64,000 nt of DNA, taken from assembly GCF_010669145.1 (NCBI RefSeq), contig NZ_CP048632.1:372001-436000 (forward strand), in the 5' to 3' direction. The stretch is from Rhizobium oryzihabitans (GTDB taxonomy: Bacteria; Pseudomonadota; Alphaproteobacteria; Rhizobiales; Rhizobiaceae). Positions within the stretch are counted from its first letter, which is position 1, and the number at the start of each line of letters is the position of its first letter. The notes below the pieces were generated by a model. The model saw only the letters and a list, made by a program, of their open reading frames with translations, was not told the DNA's origin and searched no databases. Made by a program: the position numbers and the translations under genes. Of this stretch, positions 26,026-33,142 are shown one piece after another.

Positions 26026-26436
26026 TCACACCTCCTGCACAAGTGCGTCGATGGTGACGATGGCGTGGCTGGTCTTGCCGTCTGGATCGCGAAGGAAGCG
26101 GGAACCACGGACACGGCAGTCAGCGAAGTGGAAGCCGTCCAAATCCGTCAATTTGGCGAATTTAATCGCACTCCGAATTGCTCCTGAAATACGCTTGCTG
26201 ATCTCTGTCGATGGCTCCTCGACCCAGACATGCAGGTCCATGTAAACCCGTGTCAGCGTGCGGGCGATGCTGTCGCCTTCGTCCACGCTCTGGCCTTCAC
26301 CGATGACGATGGATGGGCGCGGGTTGGGGCGCTCGTTGCGGTCGAGGATGTTGGCGGCCGGGACCAAACCAGTGACGGCGGCGGCACCAGTTAACCTCAC
26401 TCGGATGGCTTTCTGCAGGGCGAGTTCAGCGCTCAT
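26026..26436 (-). CDS. Tail terminator-like protein (DUF3168)
   Basis: A 136-residue DUF3168 protein: N-terminal LQKAIRVRLTG helix, Pro-Arg-Pro-Ser-Ile-Val-Ile-Gly-Glu-Gly and DLHVWVEE strands, and the C-terminal Ile-Val-Thr-Ile-Asp-Ala-Leu-Val. The family completes or terminates tails. The start at 26436 overlaps the gp10 stop; an upstream Met is in frame but less likely. Confidence 0.8.
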   Translation of the reverse strand: MSAELALQKAIRVRLTGAAAVTGLVPAANILDRNERPNPRPSIVIGEGQSVDEGDSIARTLTRVYMDLHVWVEEPSTEISKRISGAIRSAIKFAKLTDLDGFHFADCRVRGSRFLRDPDGKTSHAIVTIDALVQEV

Positions 26437-26852
26437 CGGCCACCCCAATTCTGCTTCACAGCCTTGGCAGCGGCGCGCTTGATGCGGCCCGTTATCTTCT
26501 TGCGGAGCAGACGGAAGGCGGGCCAGAAATACGGCTGCGCTGCGGCCTCCTGCGTGCCGTACTCTACGAGGTGCGCATACCTCACATCCTCGTTTCCAGC
26601 GGTCACAGCCACGGCCAGTTCTGGCACCGTGACGCGACCACCGGGCGTGGAGTATGGCGGGGTGTTCGATCCACCCGGCGTGACCGTGATGCTCTCCTGC
26701 AATGCGCCTGTGTCCCGTGGTGCGAGGATGCGGGCTGTTACCGCCAGATCGTTGCCTGACTTCACCAGCTCCGGCACCATCGCGGCACGGACGTTCTTCG
26801 GGATCATTGCCAGCCGCTGTTTGATGCGACCAATTCCACCATCGTCAGCCAA
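26433..26852 (-). CDS. HK97 gp10-family head-tail protein
   Basis: A 139-residue protein with a typical Ala-Pro-Arg-Asp-Thr-Gly-Ala-Leu-Gln-Glu-Ser-Ile segment, a Val-Arg-Tyr-Ala-His-Leu-Val-Glu-Tyr-Gly-Thr core and Ala-Gln-Pro-Tyr-Phe-Trp-Pro-Ala-Phe. These mark the HK97 gp10 (tail component) family. It has short overlaps with both neighbours. Confidence 0.88.
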   Translation of the reverse strand: MADDGGIGRIKQRLAMIPKNVRAAMVPELVKSGNDLAVTARILAPRDTGALQESITVTPGGSNTPPYSTPGGRVTVPELAVAVTAGNEDVRYAHLVEYGTQEAAAQPYFWPAFRLLRKKITGRIKRAAAKAVKQNWGGR

Positions 26853-27162
26853 AGCTATACTCCCTGTATTCGTTGACGATCTGCCAGACGCCGAAGGGCA
26901 GTTCCTGGCCGGTCACACCGATGAGGGTTGCTTCCCGGTTTTCGAACCAATGCGCCGCCAGTTGACAGACAGCCTCAACCAGCGCCGGCGGAATTTCGTC
27001 TTGATCCGTGCCGCCATAGGTCTCCTCAACCTTGAAGCCGAGAAGGCGTTCGATATGGTTCTGGGCGGCCTCGATCTTGCGCTCGATCAGCGCGTCATCG
27101 TCCGTTCCGGGGATGCCGGTGGCGTTCAATTGCTGCTTCAAAATCGCAACGTCTACAATCAT
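26845..27162 (-). CDS. Head-tail connector (gp6-like)
   Basis: A 105-residue helical protein with LIERKIEAAQNHIERLLG, IPPALVEAVCQLAAHWFENRE and a Pro-Phe-Gly-Val end: the usual profile of gp6-like connectors. A strong AAGGAGG site precedes it. The protein would form a ring under the portal. Confidence 0.85.
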   Translation of the reverse strand: MIVDVAILKQQLNATGIPGTDDDALIERKIEAAQNHIERLLGFKVEETYGGTDQDEIPPALVEAVCQLAAHWFENREATLIGVTGQELPFGVWQIVNEYREYSFG

Positions 27163-27274
27163 TGAACAACCTCCTTTCTGTCGTTCACAAAATCAGGGCC
27201 AATTGAGAAATTTTTCGCACGTGCCACCCCGCGCCGGTCCCCCGATGTAGTCGAAAGTTCTGACCCACCCCCGG

Positions 27275-27736
27275 TCATGATGCACGCGCTCTCTCGCCTC
27301 TGAGGCGCTGGGCGGTCTTGCTGTAGACGGACATGGCTGCTGCCTCGGTGCCGTACCATCCAAGCTCTATGCGCTTGCCCTCATGGGTGATGCGTGCCTG
27401 ATACCTGTTGCCCTTGCGACGGACGCCCTTGAATGGCTTGTTCACCTCATTCTGGGAGCGCGTGGCATGGCGTAGGTTGTCCCACCTGTTGTCGCTCTGC
27501 ATGCCGTTCTCATGGTCCACCTCATGGGTAGGCCAGTCACCGGTCATGAGCAGGTAGGCAAGACGGTTGGCTCGGTAGTGCTTGCCATCGATCTTAATAC
27601 GCCAGTACCCTTGATCGTTCAGGCATCCAGCCACGTCACCAGCCTTTGCCCTTGGCCCCTTGGTCTGCTTCCATGTGAAGACACCCGTGTCAGGGTCATA
27701 GGCGAGGATGGATGCGACGTGGCTGTAGCTGATCAT
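27275..27736 (-). CDS. HNH homing endonuclease with AP2-like domain
   Basis: A 153-residue protein: an HNH_3-type nuclease (HEVDHENGMQSDNRWDNLR, with the His-Asn-His-type core) followed by an AP2-like DNA-binding domain (GVRRKGNRYQARI and ELGWYGTEAAAM). Such free-standing nucleases are selfish invaders of phage genomes. It sits between tail tube and connector genes, with about 110 non-coding bases downstream, and may have been the cause of local shuffling. Confidence 0.88.
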   Translation of the reverse strand: MISYSHVASILAYDPDTGVFTWKQTKGPRAKAGDVAGCLNDQGYWRIKIDGKHYRANRLAYLLMTGDWPTHEVDHENGMQSDNRWDNLRHATRSQNEVNKPFKGVRRKGNRYQARITHEGKRIELGWYGTEAAAMSVYSKTAQRLRGERARAS

Positions 27737-27739
27737 GGC

Positions 27740-28225
27740 TCAAGCCTCCGCATCAACACGCACCACGTTGCTGTTGACGCCAAGGGAGGCGTTCAGCTTC
27801 ATGACGCTGTTGGCTGCATCGAACTGTTCGGACTGGCTCATGACCTTGGCGATGAACAGACGTTCGGAAGGGGTGCCGCCTGCCGGTGCATCGTTGAGAA
27901 CGATCCTGAACTCGAAGTCGTGGATGGTCTTCTCTGCGGCGATGAGAGCCTGCTGACCGGGATCGGAATAGTCGATGCCCATGACTAACTCCATCGTGCC
28001 GGCAGAGCGTGGGCCTTTCAGGGTGCGTGTGCGGCTGTCACCGATCGAGGTGAAGTTGATGGCTTCGCTGGTATCGCCCACGGAACCGAGACCTTCGACT
28101 TCTCCGATCTCCTTCCATGTAACTGCATTGGCAGCAGAGAAGTCGGCAAGCACGAAATCTGCCTTCTTCTGTTCCTTCGTGGTGCCGATGTAGATTTTCG
28201 CACCGGCCGTCGCGTTGATGGTCAT
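27740..28225 (-). CDS. Major tail tube protein
   Basis: A 161-residue protein resembling siphovirus tail tube proteins (lambda gpV-like N-domain): an early Ala-Gly-Ala-Lys-Ile-Tyr-Ile strand, a Trp-Lys-Glu-Ile-Gly-Glu-Val-Glu segment, Asp-Ser-Arg-Thr-Arg-Thr-Leu-Lys-Gly and Gly-Thr-Met-Glu-Leu. The start overlaps the stop of the HNH gene (ATGA). It is unusual that it lies before the connector genes. Confidence 0.8.
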   Translation of the reverse strand: MTINATAGAKIYIGTTKEQKKADFVLADFSAANAVTWKEIGEVEGLGSVGDTSEAINFTSIGDSRTRTLKGPRSAGTMELVMGIDYSDPGQQALIAAEKTIHDFEFRIVLNDAPAGGTPSERLFIAKVMSQSEQFDAANSVMKLNASLGVNSNVVRVDAEA

Positions 28226-28583
28226 TTGCTTGTCCTTTCAAGGGAGCGCCGTTCATTCGCGGCGTCGATGGCGTTGCACCTCTGGCAACCCGGCTTCCAG
28301 TTGGATTTGACCATGCGCAGGTCTGGGCGCTGACGGATGCTCTTGATGTGCATCACGACGATTGCCTTTTCCCCGCACTGGCAGAACTCGTTTTGAGGAA
28401 GGGAGAGGAAAGCCTTGGCCTCCCTTTCCCATGTGCTGTCATAGCCACGCTGGCGGGCGCTGGGGCGCTTCTGGTCGTGGCGGGCTTTGCGCTCCCTCTG
28501 GATGCGTGCAGCCGTCTGACAGGTCTCACCACGGGGATGAGCCTTGTTGCAGTGTCCGCAGACTGAGGGGCGCGTGTCGGCAT
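28222..28583 (-). pseudogene. Packaging-type HNH endonuclease, start out of frame
   Basis: The coding frame gives CGHCNKAHPRGE, GYDSTWEREAKAFL, a CQCG zinc pair, MHIKSI, a Asn-Trp-Lys-Pro segment and CQRCNAID: the layout of small HNH proteins near terminase genes. No start codon exists in this frame after the upstream stop. The ATG at 28583 opens another frame; one more base in the run of four (plus strand 28567-28570) would give Met-Pro-Thr-Arg-Ala-Pro-Ser-Val-Cys and an intact gene. In the current sequence the gene is probably not translated properly. Confidence 0.7.
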
Positions 28584-28584
28584 A

Positions 28585-28965
28585 TCAGGCCACCGGACGC
28601 TCTGCGGCGTTGCCCTTGATGGCGATCACGCTTGCGAAGATCGATGTGCCGCTGCCCTTCGTCAGGACCGGCCGCACATAGCGCTTGAAGCCGCGATAAC
28701 CGACCTTTGCCGTGCTGTCGGCTGCGAGGTTGCCGGATACCGGCGCCTGGTAGTGATCAGCATCCACATCGGTGAATGTGGCGTTATCGTCGCTCTCCTG
28801 AAGCTTCAGCGTGAAGGCTCCAGACGCGGTGCGTGCGCCAGTCGTGACCACGAAGGCCACGCTGTCAAAGCCCAGCAGGTCGACGGATGAACCGTTGGTG
28901 CTGGCGGCGATGTCGGCAGGCGCAATGCTCTGCACGACACCAATATTGTGAACGATGTCACGCAT
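28585..28965 (-). CDS. Probable capsid accessory (decoration) protein
   Basis: A 126-residue, Ser/Thr/Ala-rich, beta protein directly after the capsid gene. The start at 28965 has AAGGAGGA at seven-base spacing, better than the ATG two codons upstream. The LKLQESDDNATF and Tyr-Val-Arg-Pro-Val-Leu motifs are common in small proteins after HK97-type capsid genes. The decoration role is inferred from position. Confidence 0.6.
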   Translation of the reverse strand: MRDIVHNIGVVQSIAPADIAASTNGSSVDLLGFDSVAFVVTTGARTASGAFTLKLQESDDNATFTDVDADHYQAPVSGNLAADSTAKVGYRGFKRYVRPVLTKGSGTSIFASVIAIKGNAAERPVA

Positions 28966-28977
28966 GGTCATTCCTCC

Positions 28978-30117
28978 TTAGGCGGTCGCCATCTTGAGTT
29001 TGCGGAGTGCTTCGGTGAGGGTCGGGCCACCACCGACGCGGCGGCGGGCGTGGAAGCGAACCATGCCCTTCGTCGCCTGCGTGTACGGGTCGCGCAGCAC
29101 CGACATGCCAACGCGGTCATAGACGCGGTATGCCTTGCTGAAATCGCCGTAGAAGATCGGGAACGTGCCGTTTGCGATATCCGGCATGGTCGGGTCTTCG
29201 ATCACCGGGCGACCGAGCAGCGTGGACGGCTGGCCCGCCTGATAGGATGGCTGCCAGAGGTAATTGCCCTGACCGTCCTTGATGGTGCGGACCTTGCCGA
29301 GCGTGGTGCCGTTCATCAGCCAGGAGCCGTTGTTCCGGTATGCAGCCGGCAGCGAGTACATCAGGCCGATAAGCTGGTCGGCGCTGATATTGGTGGCGTG
29401 GCCGTTAATGACTTCCGCGATGCCCGTAACCTGCTGGATGCCGAGCGGCTTTTTGGCGCCGTTGCCATTCGAGAATGCCGCGTTCTCCTTGAGGGCGAAC
29501 TCCTGCGACAGCTCGGAGGCGATTTCGGATTCGACGTTGATGGCCGAGTCTTCGAGCAGGCGAAGCGACACGTCGATGTAACAGGCCAGTTCATGGACCG
29601 GGATTTCGATCTGACCATAGGTCATGGTCGTTTCGTCGCGTTCCTCGTCTTCACCTACCCACGAGGCGGTCGGGCGGCCGGTGAGCTTCGGGAGGATGAC
29701 GGAACCGGCAGACGTGGAACCGACGCGGACAGCCTGCCGGATCGGAGAGATTTCCACGATGCCGCGGATGACTTCGGTCTGGAACTCGGCAGGAGCCAGA
29801 TAGCCGCCCTTCGTATCGTCGCCTACGATCAAGGCGCGGGTTTCTTCCGGGTCCATGCGGTTATCGCCCAGGCGCAGGAAGTTGGAGAACGCGCGGCGCT
29901 CCAACGAGATTTCGTCTTCGCCGGGTGTGCCAGCGCCGCCGGGCCGGTTCATTCGGGTTTCGAGGTCGGCAAGCTGCGTGCGCAGTTCGGTGATCTCGGC
30001 TTCGGAGCCGGTGCGATATTCGGCAAAGCCGGTGCGCAGCTCTTCGACGGCCTGCGTGGCTGCTACCAGCGGGTCATCGTCCGGTTCGGCTCGGGTTTCG
30101 AGGGTGAAGTGCTTCAT
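28978..30117 (-). CDS. Major capsid protein (HK97 family)
   Basis: A 379-residue protein with an N-terminal scaffold-like coiled coil (delta domain, residues about 15-58), likely cut off by the protease near residue 80, and then the HK97 fold: GGYLAPAEFQTEVIRGI, ISPIRQAVRVGS and a Trp-Val-Gly-Glu-Asp-Glu-Glu. The C-terminal part has VRFHARRRVGGG. It follows the protease gene by three bases. Intact. Confidence 0.93.
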   Translation of the reverse strand: MKHFTLETRAEPDDDPLVAATQAVEELRTGFAEYRTGSEAEITELRTQLADLETRMNRPGGAGTPGEDEISLERRAFSNFLRLGDNRMDPEETRALIVGDDTKGGYLAPAEFQTEVIRGIVEISPIRQAVRVGSTSAGSVILPKLTGRPTASWVGEDEERDETTMTYGQIEIPVHELACYIDVSLRLLEDSAINVESEIASELSQEFALKENAAFSNGNGAKKPLGIQQVTGIAEVINGHATNISADQLIGLMYSLPAAYRNNGSWLMNGTTLGKVRTIKDGQGNYLWQPSYQAGQPSTLLGRPVIEDPTMPDIANGTFPIFYGDFSKAYRVYDRVGMSVLRDPYTQATKGMVRFHARRRVGGGPTLTEALRKLKMATA

Positions 30118-30120
30118 TGG

Positions 30121-30666
30121 TCATTTCCCTTTGCTGACGAGAGCGCATTTCGCCTTCCGGCATGCATTGATGAAGGCCGCTGCGCTCTCGGTAGAGCGGC
30201 CAGAACTGCGGATTGAGGTGATCCGGGCATTCGGTGCCGATGGCATGCCCACGAGGGAGATTTCGCGCACGTCGATGCCGGTGAGGATGCGGGTGCCTGC
30301 CTGACGCGTCTCACCGCCCTTGTTCAGGCGGAAGCCGATCGAGAGACCATTCAATGCGTCAGCCTTCAGAAGCTCGTAAGCCTCCCGGCCTCGCGTCGTG
30401 CTGGTGACGATTTTCCCGCGAACGAAAAGGCCCTTCTCGTCTTCACGGATTTCAGTCCATACGCCGATGATGTCAGTCGGATCGTGCGACCAGAGCATAA
30501 CTGGCCGCGTGCCGGCCTGCCGGTGCAATTCCAGCGAAGTCAGGAAGGCACCGCGCTTGACGACCTCGTTATGGGCGTTGCGCTGGTCCCAGATGACGGC
30601 ATAGCCGGAGAACTCGCCGGTATCGCTGGGCGCCTCAAATCTGAGGGAAAGGTCGAGGTGATCCAT
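30121..30666 (-). CDS. Prohead protease (HK97 family, S78)
   Basis: A 181-residue serine protease: the Gly-Tyr-Ala-Val-Ile-Trp-Asp strand, catalytic His in LWSHDP near residue 60, and catalytic Ser in LNGLSIGF near residue 109. It cuts the capsid delta domain on maturation. Starts at the ATG that overlaps the upstream stop. Confidence 0.92.
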   Translation of the reverse strand: MDHLDLSLRFEAPSDTGEFSGYAVIWDQRNAHNEVVKRGAFLTSLELHRQAGTRPVMLWSHDPTDIIGVWTEIREDEKGLFVRGKIVTSTTRGREAYELLKADALNGLSIGFRLNKGGETRQAGTRILTGIDVREISLVGMPSAPNARITSIRSSGRSTESAAAFINACRKAKCALVSKGK

Positions 30667-31058
30667 CAGGCCGCCTCGCTTCGGAAGTTGGCACGATCAG
30701 CGGCGAAGGCGTCGGCCTGCTGCTGTATCCATGCGACCTGCAGAACCTTGACGACAGCGGCATGGCCAAACTTGGCGTTAAGGCCGAAGTCGGCGGCGAT
30801 GTCCCAGTTGATGACGCACCGGGCAAGGCAGTTAATGCGCGCCTTCTCGCGGGCTTCGAATGACGCCTTGCCATCCACGTCAGCGGCGGCGGCCAGCTCG
30901 TCCATCATGGCGATGCGGGCCTTGTTCTGCGTCTCGCTGTCAGGACCGGCAATGAGAAGGCGAAGGCCCGTCGGCTTGCCATCCCACGGGTCCACGACTT
31001 CCAGCCAGCGGCCTTTGTCCTGGTCGACAAGGTTGGAGTTGATCTCATCAAGCGTCAT
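30666..31058 (-). CDS. Conserved phage protein between portal and protease
   Basis: A 130-residue helical protein with DKGRWLEVVDPWDGKPTG and INCLARCVINWDI motifs and a Gln/Ala-rich end. Proteins with this pattern are often tail assembly chaperones found after tail tube genes. If so, its place here is another sign of gene shuffling. Overlaps the portal gene by 11 bases. Confidence 0.6.
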   Translation of the reverse strand: MTLDEINSNLVDQDKGRWLEVVDPWDGKPTGLRLLIAGPDSETQNKARIAMMDELAAAADVDGKASFEAREKARINCLARCVINWDIAADFGLNAKFGHAAVVKVLQVAWIQQQADAFAADRANFRSEAA

Positions 31059-32295
31059 TGGGCTTAGGCTCCTTGTCGGTTTTCAAAGGGTCGGCACCGT
31101 CCTTTTGATCAGCGGGCAAATTTGCCTTCTGGTCGTTCGGATTGATGTGCGGATTGCCGTACTCGTTGCCACCCTCGTATGGTCCCAGATCGAGCCACCC
31201 ACGGGCTTCGTTCGGGTTGAGCACCTTGGCGCTGATGAGCGTGGAAATCGCTGTGGCGCGCGATGTCAGGTCAGCACGGGTCAGGTCGTCACGGTCGAAG
31301 CTGATGCGGTAGCGCTTGCGTTCATCGCGGGAGAGCAGCGCGCGGCCAAGGGCGGTTTCGAGAGCGCGCAGCCAAGGCTCCAGCGTATAGGTCAGGAACT
31401 CCCGGCCCATCTGCTCGGAATTGCTCCAGGTGGCGCGGTCGAGTTCGAACAGCATGGAAGGCGGGACGCGGAAGGCGCGGGCAATCTCGATGATCTGGAA
31501 CTTGCGCAGTTCAAGGAACTGGCTGTCCACCGAGTTGAGCATCAGCTGCTTGATATCGGCGTCATCCCAGAGGACCGCAGCCTTGCCGCTGTCTGCCGGC
31601 TGGCGGAAGGCTTTGCGCCAGCCGGCGATCATCTTCTTCGCGCCTTCATCACCGAGCGACTTCTTGTTCAGGATCACGACGCCAGGCGTGGCGCCATTCT
31701 TGAAGAAGTTGGAGGCGTGGGTTTCCATCACCTTGGCCGCGCCGATCGCTTCGGCCGCGAGAGTGAGGGGCGATTTGTCGAACGGGCCACGGACGTGCAC
31801 CACGTTTTCAGACTTCACGATCTGGCCGTTGATGCGGTAGGTCGGTTCGCCGGTCCACGGATCGAAGGTAACGCTGATGCCCTGCGGCTGGTATCGGATG
31901 ATTTCGCGGATCTCGCCGCGCACGCGGTTCACGTAGGCAAGGCCGCCCCAGTCACGGGTGAGGGCGTCGGCCGCCAGATCGCGGATAAGGTCGAAGCCGG
32001 CGGACCACGGATTGACATCACCGCGGAGCAGCGCACCGATCGGGTGATTGCGATCCTCTTCCTCGGTGCCGTCCTCGCGGCGTTCCATGATCCTGATATC
32101 GAGGGTGGCGGCGGCTTCCGATATGACCCTGACCGCATTGGCCACGGCAGGGACGCGCAGAGCTTGAGCGCCAGAGATTGCCACCGTGCCGGAAGCCATG
32201 CCCGACCACAGGGCAGCGAGAACGCCGTCCTCATCCTTGAGGTTCTCGTCTCGCGTCTCGATCTTTTCGGTGCGTTTGAAAGGGTTCCAGCTCAT
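31048..32295 (-). CDS. Portal protein (HK97 family)
   Basis: A 415-residue HK97-type portal: ALRVPAVANAVRVISEAAA, NHPIGALLRGDVNPW, a Gly-Leu-Ala-Tyr-Val-Asn segment, the conserved AFRVPPSMLFELDRATWSN and the C-terminal wing helix. It forms the twelve-fold channel for DNA. The acidic end after residue 380 is low complexity. It is the first large gene of the late operon. Confidence 0.93.
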   Translation of the reverse strand: MSWNPFKRTEKIETRDENLKDEDGVLAALWSGMASGTVAISGAQALRVPAVANAVRVISEAAATLDIRIMERREDGTEEEDRNHPIGALLRGDVNPWSAGFDLIRDLAADALTRDWGGLAYVNRVRGEIREIIRYQPQGISVTFDPWTGEPTYRINGQIVKSENVVHVRGPFDKSPLTLAAEAIGAAKVMETHASNFFKNGATPGVVILNKKSLGDEGAKKMIAGWRKAFRQPADSGKAAVLWDDADIKQLMLNSVDSQFLELRKFQIIEIARAFRVPPSMLFELDRATWSNSEQMGREFLTYTLEPWLRALETALGRALLSRDERKRYRISFDRDDLTRADLTSRATAISTLISAKVLNPNEARGWLDLGPYEGGNEYGNPHINPNDQKANLPADQKDGADPLKTDKEPKPNDA

Positions 32296-32365
32296 GGGCT
32301 GGAATTTCCGCCATCACAGCGGAAATGTGTATCGGAGAGAATGGGTTAGTCTGGGTTTGTTTATG

Positions 32366-32602
32366 TTACGCTCGAAAGAAGGCCAGCAAGTCCCCTTCGT
32401 GCGCGCAATATCGCCCCCCAATCTGCTTCACGGGGCTGCCTTCGACCTTGGCCAGAGTATCACGGACAAAATCCGCTGAGACACCGATCCGGGCTGCAAT
32501 GGCTTCGGCGGTCCAGATGATCCGGAACGGGTTGCCGGTATCGTTCGGCTTGCCGGCGAGAATGGCGTCGAGCCGTGATGCTGTCAGCTTCGGTTGGTTC
32601 AT
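32366..32602 (-). CDS. Small helix-turn-helix protein at the head of the late operon
   Basis: A 78-residue protein (Met-Asn-Gln-Pro-Lys start, GGAG site at eight bases). The segment IIWTAEAIAARIGVSADFVRDTL reads as a helix-turn-helix, followed by a Gly-Gly-Arg-Tyr-Cys beta turn. It may regulate late genes or act in packaging. The frame is open upstream to 32914; the upstream ATG at 32800 would add 66 residues with poor character. A LexA-like motif lies 15 bases upstream of this start. Confidence 0.6.
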   Translation of the reverse strand: MNQPKLTASRLDAILAGKPNDTGNPFRIIWTAEAIAARIGVSADFVRDTLAKVEGSPVKQIGGRYCAHEGDLLAFFRA

Positions 32603-32609
32603 GCGCACG

Positions 32610-32641
32610 CTCCGTTGAACGTCCGTTGAACGTCCGTTGCC
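32610..32641 (-). promoter_or_regulatory. 11-bp tandem repeats containing a LexA box
   Basis: Three near-perfect copies of GTCCGTTGAAC. The first two create GAAC-N7-GAAC at 32617-32631, an exact LexA motif, just upstream of the start at 32602. A 3-fold 11-bp repeat could also be an operator for a phage protein. Confidence 0.5.
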
Positions 32642-32657
32642 GACATCCGTTGATTTT

Positions 32658-32683
32658 TCACGAGAATTTCGCGCCGAAAATTC
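32658..32683. promoter_or_regulatory. Imperfect inverted repeat in the late-operon leader
   Basis: CGAGAATTTCG and CGAAAATTCGG face each other across three bases, matching at 9 of 11 positions. It lies in the A+T-rich stretch between 32760 and 32602, likely the regulatory region for the late genes. Confidence 0.35.
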
Positions 32684-32759
32684 GGAGATAATTTCGCCGT
32701 CATTGCCACCTGATGCAATGATACCAAAGGCTTGCGATTTCCATGGTGTTTCCAAACCA

Positions 32760-32963
32760 TCACGACGCGCCTCCTGGTCGGTCAATCCCGCAGATTTCAT
32801 CCATGGCCGTGATAATGTCCATGATCGTGGCGTACTCACCAACGCGATAACGTTTTCCGTCCTTGAAGTGCTCCAGTATGTGGATTTCCTTGCCGGTCGT
32901 CTCGTCAACATCACGACCGATAAACATGCATTCCTTGTCTGGAAACTGTGCGATGTCGCTCAT
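32760..32963 (-). CDS. 67-residue phage protein, unknown function
   Basis: Small acidic protein with a AAGGAACG site before the ATG, overlapping the upstream stop. The middle is a beta hairpin (IHILEHFKDGKRYRVGEYATI). It is the last gene of the early operon. Not recognised. Confidence 0.6.
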   Translation of the reverse strand: MSDIAQFPDKECMFIGRDVDETTGKEIHILEHFKDGKRYRVGEYATIMDIITAMDEICGIDRPGGAS

Positions 32964-33142
32964 GCCACGTTCCTTTCGCGGCGGAATGCATGAGTTATAA
33001 CCTGACCGTTGATCTGCGGCGGCATCCGGCCATCGAGCATACTGCGGACAAGCGCCTCAACTTTCCGCTCAAAGCGCCAGCGGCTGTCGATAACGTTGGA
33101 AGGCTTGTTATCAGCCCATGTGAACAAATCGAGTTGCGTCAC
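32960..33142 (-). CDS. 60-residue phage protein, unknown function
   Basis: Small basic protein with a FERKVEALVRSML helix, between the replication gene and the 67-residue gene, with four-base overlaps at both ends. Not recognised. Confidence 0.6.
   Translation of the reverse strand: MTQLDLFTWADNKPSNVIDSRWRFERKVEALVRSMLDGRMPPQINGQVITHAFRRERNVA

Noticed and set aside
20522..32295. Prophage B as a gene transfer agent
   Set aside because: Portal, protease, capsid, gp6, gp10 and DUF3168 are GTA-like families, but intact int, att repeats, Arc/Xis switch, replication gene and small terminase mark a prophage; the GTA tail end (DUF2163, NlpC/P60, host-recognition gene) is missing.
32366..32914. The full 182-codon frame as one gene
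   Set aside because: The upstream part overlaps the 67-residue gene and looks non-coding; the start at 32602 has a ribosome site and gives a compact helix-turn-helix protein.
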